From: RGIG5057 sp964642045
GTDB taxonomy: Bacteria; Bacillota; Clostridia; TANB77; CAG-465
Assembly: GCA_964642045.1 (NCBI GenBank)
Contig: CAZXLZ010000037.1
Span: 1-11,350, forward strand
DNA length: 11,350 nucleotides
Direction: 5' to 3'
Shown here: positions 1 through 6,196 of the stretch, piece after piece
How positions within the stretch are numbered: the stretch's first letter is position 1
Layout of the letters: each line of letters opens with the position of its first letter
Position numbers and translations under genes: made by a program
Notes under the pieces: model-generated
Database searches by the model: none
What the model was told of the DNA's origin: nothing
The model's input: the letters and a program-made list of their open reading frames with translations, nothing else

Positions 1-91
1 GCCAAAAAATGGCGGAAGAAATAGTTATACAAAAAAAGAAAATAAACCAGAAAAAACTGAAGAAAAAGCAGAAGAAAAAACAGAAGAATAA
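1..91 (+). CDS. rpsB: C-terminal end of a protein, probably ribosomal protein S2 (partial)
   Basis: The frame starting at base 2 is open to a TAA at 89-91 and encodes about 29 residues. The tail is low-complexity and very rich in Lys and Glu, with repeated KTEE/KAEE-like units. The stop lies 24 bases before tsf, and the tsf ribosome binding site is in the gap. In most bacteria the gene directly before tsf is rpsB (30S ribosomal protein S2), and some S2 proteins carry charged C-terminal extensions of this kind. The assignment rests on gene order and this tail, because no conserved S2 core is inside the window. A second frame (from base 9) is also open, but it runs through the tsf start and has no binding site. 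Confidence 0.6.
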   Translation, partial: PKNGGRNSYTKKENKPEKTEEKAEEKTEE

Positions 92-115
92 TTTTGAAAA
101 GGGGGATTTTTTAAT

Positions 116-763
116 ATGGCAGTAACAGCAGAACAAGTAAAAGAATTAAGAGATAGAACTGGCGCAGGAATAATGGACTGCAAAAAGGTTTTAGTTGAAA
201 CAGATGGAAATATAGATAAAGCCATTGAACTTTTAAGAGAAAGAGGAATGGCTAAAGCTGCAAAGAAAGCTGGTAGAATAGCTAGCGAAGGATTAGTAGA
301 AGCATATATACATAATGGAAAATATGGATCATTAGTAGAAGTAAACTCAGAAACAGATTTCGTTTCAAACAATGATGAGTTTAAAGCTTTTGTTAAAGAT
401 ATTGCAATGCATATAGCAGCAGTTGGACCAAAGTATGTAAGACGTGAAGAGGTTCCAGAAGAAGTAGTAAAGGCTGAAAGAGAAACTCTAATAGCTCAAG
501 CTATGAATGAAGGAAAACCAGAAGCAATAGCAGAAAAAATGGTTGAAGGAAGATTAAATAAATTCTTTGCTGAGATATGTCTATTAGAACAACCTTTCGT
601 TAAAAATCCTGATATAACTGTTGGACAGTTATTAACAGAATTAATTGCAAAAATAGGTGAAAATATAGTAATTCGTAGATTTGCAAGATTTGAAAGAGGC
701 GAAGGAATAGAGAAAGAAGAAACTAACTTTGCTGAAGAAGTAATGAAACAAGTAAACGGCTAA
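116..763 (+). CDS. tsf: Translation elongation factor Ts (EF-Ts)
   Basis: This is the nucleotide exchange factor that releases GDP from EF-Tu so that EF-Tu can bind GTP again; it acts in the cytoplasm. The 215-aa protein opens with the UBA-like N-terminal domain (about residues 1-40), including the typical KELRDRTGAGIMDCKKVL stretch. The EF-Tu-contacting TDFV motif is at residues 80-83, inside ETDFVSNNDEF. At 215 residues it is a short form, nearer the compact Thermus type than the roughly 283-residue E. coli protein, and probably has a reduced C-terminal core. The ATG at 116 is preceded by a GGGGG-type binding site at about 101-105. It follows the probable rpsB by 24 bases, so the two are very likely co-transcribed. 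A terminator directly after it closes the unit, so pyrH and frr, the common downstream partners, are not attached here. Confidence 0.97.
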   Translation: MAVTAEQVKELRDRTGAGIMDCKKVLVETDGNIDKAIELLRERGMAKAAKKAGRIASEGLVEAYIHNGKYGSLVEVNSETDFVSNNDEFKAFVKDIAMHIAAVGPKYVRREEVPEEVVKAERETLIAQAMNEGKPEAIAEKMVEGRLNKFFAEICLLEQPFVKNPDITVGQLLTELIAKIGENIVIRRFARFERGEGIEKEETNFAEEVMKQVNG

Positions 764-771
764 TAAAAATA

Positions 772-800
772 AAAAGAGGCACATAAATAGTGCCTCTTTT
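772..800 (+). terminator. Intrinsic terminator after tsf
   Basis: A perfect 11-bp inverted repeat, AAAAGAGGCAC (772-782) and GTGCCTCTTTT (790-800), encloses a 7-base loop. The 3' arm ends in a T run, and the A-rich 5' arm could let it act on both strands. It lies 9 bases after the tsf stop. Confidence 0.9.
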
Positions 801-863
801 GTTATACATTCTATAGTATTTGTATAATTATGTAGTTAATACTAGTAAAAAAATGATAAAAAT

Positions 864-892
864 TTGAATTTTTATACCATATATGATATAAT
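864..892 (+). promoter_or_regulatory. Sigma-A-like promoter for the 107-aa gene
   Basis: A -35 box TTGAAT (864-869) and a -10 box TATAAT (887-892) are separated by exactly 17 bases. A TGN extended -10 element precedes the -10 box (884-886). The predicted start point is near 899, giving a leader of about 52 bases before the ATG at 951. Confidence 0.8.
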
Positions 893-950
893 GTATGCAT
901 GCTTGGTAAAGCAAATAATAACTAATGAATAATTTCAGGAGGTTTAAGTT

Positions 951-1274
951 ATGGAAAAACTTTTCAAGGAAAAAACAGTGAAGGTAGCGGCCGGAACAAA
1001 ATTTAGATGGAAGGATAGTTATTCTGATTGGGAGGCTGAGTTAACTGTTGATGAAAATGGCAATCCTACTTATGCAAGCTATGGCTCTATGAATGGTTGG
1101 TGTTCAAGGTCGCCGGAAGATGGAGGCTTTGATGATGCTGTTAGAAGGGTTATGGAGACCTTACTCGAAAAGGATGTAGAGGAGTTTAAAAATATGAGGG
1201 ACTCTTTAAATAATAAATATAGGAATATGGCAGAAGACGTTCGGATTGGCAAGGCAAGCAAGTACAACTTCTAA
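951..1274 (+). CDS. Small protein of unknown function (107 aa)
   Basis: I do not recognise this protein. It is a 107-residue, soluble-looking polypeptide with no signal peptide or membrane segment. The N-terminal half is rich in Trp, Asp and Gly (FRWKDSYSDWEAELTVDENG, then GWCSRSPEDGG) and looks like a small beta-type fold. The C-terminal half, from about residue 60, is predicted amphipathic helix rich in Glu, Lys and Arg. The ATG is preceded by a strong AGGAGG site (938-943). The gene has its own promoter and its own terminator, so it is monocistronic. Codon choice includes GCG GCC, TCG CCG and CGG, somewhat richer in G/C than the neighbours, which could mean a different origin. A true gene is likely given the complete set of signals; the function is open. 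Confidence 0.8.
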   Translation: MEKLFKEKTVKVAAGTKFRWKDSYSDWEAELTVDENGNPTYASYGSMNGWCSRSPEDGGFDDAVRRVMETLLEKDVEEFKNMRDSLNNKYRNMAEDVRIGKASKYNF

Positions 1275-1294
1275 AAATATTTTGTGCTTGCTCT

Positions 1295-1332
1295 AGGAGA
1301 TTTAAGACTGTATAGTTTTAAATCTCTTTTTT
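1295..1332 (+). terminator. Intrinsic terminator after the 107-aa gene
   Basis: The 12-bp stem GAGATTTAAGAC (1297-1308) pairs with GTTTTAAATCTC (1315-1326) with one G-U pair. The loop is 6 bases, and a run of six T follows (1327-1332). Confidence 0.85.
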
Positions 1333-1380
1333 AATTTTAGAATCATGGGTTTTACTTGTGGTTCAAAAGAGCAGTTATAT

Positions 1381-1409
1381 TTGCAAATTATGCAAAACTG
1401 TGATATAAT
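1381..1409 (+). promoter_or_regulatory. Sigma-A-like promoter for the 136-aa gene
   Basis: TTGCAA (1381-1386) and TATAAT (1404-1409) are 17 bases apart, with a TGA extended -10 directly before TATAAT. Transcription would begin near 1416, which leaves an unusually long leader of about 120 bases before the ATG at 1538. Confidence 0.75.
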
Positions 1410-1446
1410 ACATACTGATATATCTCAGTCATATTAATACCTTTAT

Positions 1447-1460
1447 TCACTAATTAGTGA
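1447..1460. promoter_or_regulatory. Perfect 14-bp palindrome in a long leader, possible operator
   Basis: TCACTAATTAGTGA is an exact palindrome lying about 30 bases downstream of the predicted transcription start of the 136-aa gene. Its position and symmetry suit a homodimeric repressor site. No bound protein can be named from the sequence, and an AT-rich palindrome of this length can arise by chance. Confidence 0.35.
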
Positions 1461-1537
1461 GAGAAAATTAACCTCTAGCTTTTTAGTTTGACTTATGCAA
1501 ATTAATACTTCAATAAAAATAATAAGGAGGAAAATTT

Positions 1538-1948
1538 ATGTCATACGCTTTTAAAGGAGTTTTAAGATCAGAATGGAATAAGGAAGTTGTTGAATATTTA
1601 GCTTCTAAATTTAATTCCATTAATCCTCGGATTATAGTTTTATCTGAATCTGTGTTTATCAATGCAACTTTAGCTAAATTTGATAACGTAAGTTTTATCA
1701 TTAATGCAGCTTATGAATGCCTTGAAATATCATTCGCAAAAGTTGATGCAGATAAGATGGAACCTGTAATTCAAGAAATACTAAAATGGGATGCGTTTAC
1801 TGAATATTCATCTCGATTTTGCTTAAAATTTGATAAGGACACTTCACGTTCTATATTGTTTGACAGTGGTGAACGTCAATCATCTAATGACTTTAAGAAT
1901 CATTTTCGTAGCTATGAAACTGAAATAATTCCAATTAAAAACAAATAG
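1538..1948 (+). CDS. Small protein of unknown function (136 aa)
   Basis: I do not recognise this protein. It has 136 residues and no signal peptide. A moderately hydrophobic central stretch (IIVLSESVFINATLAKF, then VSFIINAAYECLEISF, about residues 32-68) looks like buried beta strands and helix rather than a true membrane segment. The C-terminus is polar and basic. The ATG follows a strong AAGGAGG site (1524-1530). The gene has its own promoter, a leader of about 120 bases with a 14-bp palindrome, and its own terminator. Codon use includes CGG, CGA and CGT arginine codons, which the long operons nearby mostly avoid in favour of AGA. Together with the preceding 107-aa gene this suggests separately acquired single-gene units, but that is inference. 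Confidence 0.75.
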   Translation: MSYAFKGVLRSEWNKEVVEYLASKFNSINPRIIVLSESVFINATLAKFDNVSFIINAAYECLEISFAKVDADKMEPVIQEILKWDAFTEYSSRFCLKFDKDTSRSILFDSGERQSSNDFKNHFRSYETEIIPIKNK

Positions 1949-1970
1949 CTTTTGTGATAAAAGAAAAAGT

Positions 1971-2006
1971 AGTCACCTGCCGAAAAGTAGGTGACTCTTT
2001 CTTTTT
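1971..2006 (+). terminator. Intrinsic terminator after the 136-aa gene
   Basis: AGTCACCTGC (1971-1980) pairs with GTAGGTGACT (1987-1996) with one G-U pair, around a CGAAAA loop. The tail CTTTCTTTTT (1997-2006) is pyrimidine-rich with five final T residues. The A-rich bases before the stem partly pair with this tail. Confidence 0.8.
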
Positions 2007-2071
2007 ATGTGAAAATTAATGTCTTATTTACAATTAGAACTCAAGACAGTTATTTTTTTATTTGATATTAG

Positions 2072-2100
2072 TTGCATTTTATCTGTTTTTGTGATAGTAT
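2072..2100 (+). promoter_or_regulatory. Probable promoter of the toxin-antitoxin operon
   Basis: TTGCAT (2072-2077) and TAGTAT (2095-2100) are 17 bases apart, with TGA directly before the -10 box. The -10 matches the consensus at only four positions, so the extended -10 may matter. The leader to the ATG at 2126 would be about 19 bases. No clear operator palindrome is visible here. Confidence 0.6.
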
Positions 2101-2125
2101 AGACTTAAAATGAAGGAGAGAAAAA

Positions 2126-2419
2126 ATGAAAGTAGATGATAGTTTAAAACCATTTTTTTGGGATGTGAATATTGAGAGTCTAGATAAAGAAAAACATAAA
2201 CAATATATAATATCTAGGATGTTTAATTTTGGCGATGATGAGGCTATAGAGTGGGTTAAGGAAGAGTATACAGATGAGGAAATAGAAAATGTTGCAAGAA
2301 ATAGTAGAAACTTTACTAAAAAATCAGCAGAATTTTTAAAAAATATATATAACTTAGAAGAAGAAGATATGAAATTTTATATTAATGCAAGAGAAATGGG
2401 AGACTATTACTTTATGTAA
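2126..2419 (+). CDS. Putative antitoxin, DUF6922-like, partner of an AbiEii-type toxin
   Basis: A 97-aa acidic soluble protein. The N-terminal KPFFWDVNIESLDKEKHKQYI stretch, followed by a helix of the type ISRMFNFGDDEAIEWVKEEY, matches my recollection of the small family annotated as DUF6922. Members of that family often sit directly before nucleotidyltransferase (AbiEii/AbiGii) toxins and are taken to be their antitoxins. It is much shorter than the classic winged-helix AbiEi antitoxin, and I see no clear DNA-binding helix-turn-helix, so autoregulation as in AbiEi should not be assumed. The ATG has an AAGGAG site at 2113-2118. The toxin gene starts 15 bases after its stop, so the pair is co-transcribed with the antitoxin first, the usual order. 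The role is inferred from family resemblance and context. Confidence 0.75.
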   Translation: MKVDDSLKPFFWDVNIESLDKEKHKQYIISRMFNFGDDEAIEWVKEEYTDEEIENVARNSRNFTKKSAEFLKNIYNLEEEDMKFYINAREMGDYYFM

Positions 2420-2434
2420 TAAGGAGGAAGTTAT

Positions 2435-3076
2435 ATGTATTGGAATACGATAGATGAACATAGAAAAAATGTACTAAAAAAATTAGTAGATAGTAAACCT
2501 TTAACTGATTATTACATGGCAGGAGGAACTGCCTTATCGCTTCAGTGTGGTAATAGGATGTCATATGATTTTGATTTTTTTACGTGTGTAAAGTTTAATT
2601 CTGAAACGCTTGCAAATCATATATCTACACTTGGTAATTTTAAAATTATATATCAGAAAGATAGTACTCTTCATGGAATTTTGGATGGTGTAAATATAAC
2701 ATTTCTATATTATCCCAATCCTATGATAGAAGATTATATTTATGATGACGAAATAGAAGGACTAAAATATGCATCCTTAAAGGATATATCTGTTATGAAG
2801 CTTGTAGCTCTAAGTTCAAGAGGAGCAAAAAAGGATTATTATGACCTTATGTATCTTATAAAATACAAAAATATAGATATAAGAGAAACGTTTATGAACT
2901 TAGATTATAAATTTGAGGGAAAGAATATTAATAAAATGCACATAGTTCAAAGCCTTACATACTTTGATGACGCAGAGGTAGAGCCAGACTTAATACTTAT
3001 GGTTGAAATAAGTTTTGAAGATATAAAATCGTTTTTTGTAAAGGTGCAAAAAGAGCTATATGATATGGTAAATTAG
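2435..3076 (+). CDS. AbiEii/AbiGii-family nucleotidyltransferase, toxin of a type IV-like toxin-antitoxin pair
   Basis: The 213-aa protein has the hallmark nucleotidyltransferase motif of the AbiEii/AbiGii (DUF1814) group. AGGTALSL (residues 29-36) is followed by R41, S43 and the metal-binding pair D45-F-D47 in SYDFDFF. The later conserved block, KLVALSSRGAKKDYYDL (K122 to L138), is also present. Family members transfer nucleotides to RNA targets such as tRNA, or to unknown targets, and stop growth; several act in abortive phage infection. All the key residues I can identify are intact, so it is probably active. It is shorter than the roughly 300-residue lactococcal AbiEii but typical of the compact clostridial members. 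The ATG has an AGGAGG site (2422-2427). It is preceded by the putative antitoxin and followed, 17 bases on, by an F420 ligase-like gene. Confidence 0.9.
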   Translation: MYWNTIDEHRKNVLKKLVDSKPLTDYYMAGGTALSLQCGNRMSYDFDFFTCVKFNSETLANHISTLGNFKIIYQKDSTLHGILDGVNITFLYYPNPMIEDYIYDDEIEGLKYASLKDISVMKLVALSSRGAKKDYYDLMYLIKYKNIDIRETFMNLDYKFEGKNINKMHIVQSLTYFDDAEVEPDLILMVEISFEDIKSFFVKVQKELYDMVN

Positions 3077-3093
3077 AAAGAAGGAGTTTTTTG

Positions 3094-3795
3094 ATGGAGT
3101 TTAAAGCATTAGATAATAAAAATGTTGAAATAGAAGTAAATGGAGAAAAGTTCTTAAGACATGCAATAAGAACACATTATATTCAGCTTGGAGAGGATTA
3201 TAATAAGATTATAGAAGATTATGTAAAAGATATTTATGAAGATGGAGATATTGTATCTATAAGCGAGAAAATAATTAGCTTGTGTCAAGAAAATGTAGTA
3301 TATAAAAAAGATGTAAAAGTAAGCGGGCTTGCTAAATTTTTATCAAAGTTTGCAATGAAGACTACAGCAGGAATAGGTGTAGATAGTCCATATAAAATGC
3401 AGTTTGCAATAGATATTAATGGCCCTATAAAAGTGTTATGGGCTGCTATCGCAGGTGGATTTTTCAAGTTATTTGGTAAAAGAGGTGTATTTTACGAGAT
3501 AGTTGGACCTGAGGTTAGTGGACTTGATGGATTTTATGGAGATGTGTTTGAAGATTATGCTGAATTTGGTATAAGAATTCCAAGAGAGCCAAATAAGGTA
3601 TGTAATGAAATATATGAAAAAACAGGTGTAAAATGCATGATAGTAGATGCAAATGATTTTAATGTAGAGATACTTGGAAAGGCAGATAATATAGGATTTA
3701 ATGATGATGCTTTAAAAGCAATGATAAAAGATAATCCAGCTGGACAAACTAAGACATTAACACCTATTGTACTTATTAGAAAAGAAAATAAATAA
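3094..3795 (+). CDS. Coenzyme F420-0:L-glutamate ligase-like protein
   Basis: The 233-aa protein resembles the F420_ligase (CofE/FbiB N-terminal) fold. It has R22-H-A-I-R-T-H near the start, a GDIVSISEK strand-turn (residues 51-59), a Gly-rich middle with GPIKVLWAA and LFGKRGVFY, and VDANDFNVEILG beginning at residue 184 near the C-terminus. Archaeal and actinobacterial members add gamma-linked glutamate to F420-0. Clostridial homologues are common in organisms not known to make F420, and their substrate is unknown, so the ligase name gives the fold rather than a proven reaction. I chose the ATG at 3094 because the AAGGAG site (3081-3086) is then 7 bases away; a TTG at 3091 is in frame but only 4 bases away. 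It lies 17 bases after the toxin gene and 25 before the VanW gene. Confidence 0.8.
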   Translation: MEFKALDNKNVEIEVNGEKFLRHAIRTHYIQLGEDYNKIIEDYVKDIYEDGDIVSISEKIISLCQENVVYKKDVKVSGLAKFLSKFAMKTTAGIGVDSPYKMQFAIDINGPIKVLWAAIAGGFFKLFGKRGVFYEIVGPEVSGLDGFYGDVFEDYAEFGIRIPREPNKVCNEIYEKTGVKCMIVDANDFNVEILGKADNIGFNDDALKAMIKDNPAGQTKTLTPIVLIRKENK

Positions 3796-3820
3796 TATTA
3801 GTTGATTATAGGAGGAAAAT

Positions 3821-5395
3821 GTGGAAAAAGATTCTGCTAAAAATAATAAAAAAGCAGTTTATATAGCAATAATAACTACTATTACTATATTATTTATAGC
3901 TACTATAACATTTATAGTGATGCTATTTATGGTGAAATTTAATAATAATGTATCTGATAATACATATTTAGGAGATAAAGATATATCTAAAATGAAACCA
4001 GAAGAGCTAGCAATATATGTTAGCTCTTTAGGAAGTGATCTAAAGAAAATGAGTATTGATGTACTTGATGATGGTAAAAAAATATATACTATAACTCCTG
4101 AGATGTTAGATATAGAAATTGATATAAATTCAACTGTAAAAAATATATTAAATGATGGAAAAAGTGATAATATATTTGAAAATCTTTTTAATACATTAAA
4201 AAATGATAAGAAAAATTTTGACCCTATTATATCTTATGATAAGGAAAAATTAGAGATGGTTATAAAAAATATAAATCTTACATTAGATGAAAGAGTCATA
4301 TATGATACATACTATATAGCAGATGATAATAAATCACTTATACTAGTTAAAGGTAAAGATGGCTATGTAGTAGATGAAGATGATTTAGAAGAAAAATTAA
4401 TAGATATAATTAAAAATCAAAATGAAGAGTCATTAAGCTTAAAATTAAATAGTAAATTATCATATAGTTTAGATAAAGATGAAATAATAAAAGAAGTTAA
4501 AAAAGATGTAAAAGATGCATATATAGATGAGTCAACTTATCCTGTTACTTTTGTTAGTGAGAGTTATGGAATAGATATAGATGATGATTTGTTAGCCGAA
4601 AATATAGTAAAGCTTGATAATCTAAATGAAGGTGAGAGTATAGAAATAGCTTTAAATGTTGTAACACCAAAGGTTTTTCTAAGCGATATAAGATATGATA
4701 TGTATAATGATAAATTATCTAGCTATACAACATATTTTGCTGGAAATCAAATAAATAGATCAAAAAATATTGAAATTGCATCAAAGCTTATAAATGAACA
4801 AATAATAATGCCAGGAGAAGTTTTTTCATTTAATAATACAGTTGGTGAAGTAACAATTGACAAAGGATATGTTAATGCTGCAACATTTCAAGGTGGAAAA
4901 ATTGTAGATGGTCTTGGTGGTGGAATTTGTCAGGTGTCTTCAACATTATATAACACAGTACTACTCGCAAATTTAGAAATTGTAGAAAGGTACTGCCATA
5001 GTCTGCCAGTAAGTTATGTACTTCCAAGTAGAGATGCAACTATTTATGTAGGAGCTTTAGATTTTAAGTTTAGAAATACTAGAAGTTACCCTATAAAAAT
5101 TGTTACAAGTTATAGCCAAGTTGGAACTTTAGCAATTAGTATTTATGGTACAAAAGAGGAAGTAGAATATGATATTGAAATAGAATCTAAAGTATTAAGA
5201 GAAATAGAATTTGATACAGAATATATATATGATAGTTCTGTAAGTGGTCAGGAGATTGTATCTGATGGAACAAATGGTAGAGTTTCTGAAGCATATATAG
5301 TAAAAAAACTTCATGGCAAGGAAATAGAAAGAGCTCTTCTTTCAAGGGACACATATTCGCCATCAAATAGGGTGGTAAAGGTTGATCATAAATAG
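3821..5395 (+). CDS. Membrane-anchored VanW-domain protein with C-terminal G5 domain
   Basis: The 524-aa protein has a short basic N-terminus and one membrane segment (about residues 12-38), so most of it should lie outside the membrane. The middle (about 45-290) is Asp/Lys-rich and probably contains PG_binding_4-type repeats. The VanW domain (about 303-444) is clear: PGEVFSFNNTVGEV, the GGGICQVSSTLYN block with C370, then H-S-L-P-V-S-Y and DATIYVGALDFKFRN. A G5-like domain ends the protein (about 454-523). It is organised like the B. subtilis YoaR group. VanW is known from vanB vancomycin-resistance clusters, but its chemistry is unsettled, and no other van gene is present, so resistance should not be inferred. 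A peptidoglycan-linked role is likely. The start is GTG, 5 bases after AGGAGG (3810-3815); an overlapping ATG at 3819 is in another, quickly closed frame. Confidence 0.92.
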   Translation: MEKDSAKNNKKAVYIAIITTITILFIATITFIVMLFMVKFNNNVSDNTYLGDKDISKMKPEELAIYVSSLGSDLKKMSIDVLDDGKKIYTITPEMLDIEIDINSTVKNILNDGKSDNIFENLFNTLKNDKKNFDPIISYDKEKLEMVIKNINLTLDERVIYDTYYIADDNKSLILVKGKDGYVVDEDDLEEKLIDIIKNQNEESLSLKLNSKLSYSLDKDEIIKEVKKDVKDAYIDESTYPVTFVSESYGIDIDDDLLAENIVKLDNLNEGESIEIALNVVTPKVFLSDIRYDMYNDKLSSYTTYFAGNQINRSKNIEIASKLINEQIIMPGEVFSFNNTVGEVTIDKGYVNAATFQGGKIVDGLGGGICQVSSTLYNTVLLANLEIVERYCHSLPVSYVLPSRDATIYVGALDFKFRNTRSYPIKIVTSYSQVGTLAISIYGTKEEVEYDIEIESKVLREIEFDTEYIYDSSVSGQEIVSDGTNGRVSEAYIVKKLHGKEIERALLSRDTYSPSNRVVKVDHK

Positions 5396-5402
5396 ATATA
5401 TA

Positions 5403-5429
5403 TACTTGAAAAAAAGTTTTTTTAGAGTA
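5403..5429. repeat. Imperfect palindrome with an A7-G-T7 core across the -35 and spacer
   Basis: TACT, TG, seven A, G, seven T, AG, AGTA: the arms pair about base 5416 except at one inner mismatch and one T-G pair. It covers the -35 box, the spacer and the first base of the -10 box of the next promoter. It could be a bent A-tract promoter element, an operator, or a weak terminator for the VanW gene. The sequence alone does not choose between these. Confidence 0.35.
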
Positions 5430-5433
5430 TAAT
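5406..5433 (+). promoter_or_regulatory. Sigma-A-like promoter of the coupling-protein operon
   Basis: TTGAAA (5406-5411) and TATAAT (5428-5433) are 16 bases apart. Transcription would start near 5440, about 20 bases before the ATG at 5460. It separates the coupling-protein run from the VanW gene upstream, although read-through from upstream is possible because no strong terminator lies between them. Confidence 0.75.
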
Positions 5434-5459
5434 TTATATAGATTATGGGAGGAATAAAA

Positions 5460-5990
5460 ATGGAACCATTAATTAAGATGAATACATTTGAAATTGTAGA
5501 TATGCCTGGAATGAATACAATAGGGTTCGTAGTTGAAAAAAATGAAGATGAATACAGTAAAGGAAACGCGCTTCTTTCTCTTCAGAAATTAGAGCATATA
5601 GATAGTGAGCAAGATGGAAAATTTAAGAAGATATTTAATGTACTTTGTGCTGGAGAGGATAAGCAGCTTATAGTACTTCTTACTCTAACAAAGTCTAGAG
5701 CAATATTAAGTACAGGTGAACTTACAGAAGATGGATTTACAGCTACAGAGAGTAATATACCTCTTAATTATGGTACTATATATAACCAAAGTTCTGTTGA
5801 GTATAAAGAAGTGCCATATACACCTAGCATGAAAAGGCATTTCTCTATAATAGATGCACAAACTGGAGAAGAGGTAAAACCTGATATATATATGGATAAA
5901 AATACAAATATGGTTAAGGGCAAATGTAAACTTTTACCTAATAGAGCTTATATAGTTCTTGAACTTAAATTTGAAGATGAAAACGAATGA
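5460..5990 (+). CDS. Protein of unknown function upstream of a coupling ATPase (176 aa)
   Basis: I do not recognise this protein. It is 176 residues, acidic at the C-terminus, and has no signal peptide or membrane segment. Alternating hydrophobic residues (FEIVDMPGMNTIGFVV; KQLIVLLTL; RAYIVLELKF) suggest a mainly beta fold and a cytoplasmic location. The ATG at 5460 is preferred over the in-frame ATG at 5445, because the GGGAGG site (5447-5452) lies 7 bases before the former and overlaps the latter. It is the first gene of a run with the 52-aa ORF (30 bases on) and the VirD4-like ATPase. By position it could be an accessory or substrate factor of that ATPase, but nothing in its sequence shows this. 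Confidence 0.75.
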   Translation: MEPLIKMNTFEIVDMPGMNTIGFVVEKNEDEYSKGNALLSLQKLEHIDSEQDGKFKKIFNVLCAGEDKQLIVLLTLTKSRAILSTGELTEDGFTATESNIPLNYGTIYNQSSVEYKEVPYTPSMKRHFSIIDAQTGEEVKPDIYMDKNTNMVKGKCKLLPNRAYIVLELKFEDENE

Positions 5991-6020
5991 GAATAATAGA
6001 TAAATCTTGGAGGAAATAAA

Positions 6021-6179
6021 ATGAGCAAAAAAAGAGTTAAAGCAAATGTTGTTTCAGTTACTACAAATGAAAAGGGAATACCGGATAATTTTGTAAATAG
6101 CAAGTCGCTAAATGTTGGCAAAACTGAAGTAACAAAAGAACGTAATAATAAAAATCAAAATAAAAATAAAATTATATAA
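6021..6179 (+). CDS. Small basic protein of unknown function (52 aa)
   Basis: ATG at 6021 to TAA at 6177-6179 encodes 52 residues. The start is preceded by a strong TTGGAGG site (GGAGG at 6009-6013) at a spacing of 7 bases. The N-terminus is basic (MSKKRVKANVV), the middle polar, and the last 15 residues are almost only Asn, Lys and Gln, ending in two Ile. It is likely disordered and could bind nucleic acid, but that is a guess from composition. It fills the gap between the 176-aa gene (30 bases before) and the coupling-protein gene (17 bases after), and without it this operon would have an unexplained hole of about 200 bases. Spacing and binding site support a real gene; no family is recognised. 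Confidence 0.65.
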   Translation: MSKKRVKANVVSVTTNEKGIPDNFVNSKSLNVGKTEVTKERNNKNQNKNKII

Positions 6180-6196
6180 GAGTTGAGGGTTGATAT

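Noticed and set aside
9..128. Alternative open frame at the left edge through the tsf start.
   Set aside because: It has no binding site and no natural end before tsf, whereas the other frame stops just before the tsf binding site as expected for rpsB.
25..372. Minus-strand ORF of 115 codons opposite tsf.
   Set aside because: It is the antisense shadow of tsf and the charged tail before it; it has no binding site and a Phe/Ser-rich composition caused by the A/G-rich sense strand.
1488..1516. TTGACT in the leader of the 136-aa gene as a second promoter.
   Set aside because: No acceptable -10 box at 16-18 bases, and the start point would fall on the ribosome binding site.
3821..5395. Vancomycin resistance from the VanW domain.
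   Set aside because: VanW-domain proteins are widespread in Firmicutes without resistance, and no vanH, vanA/B ligase or vanX gene is present.
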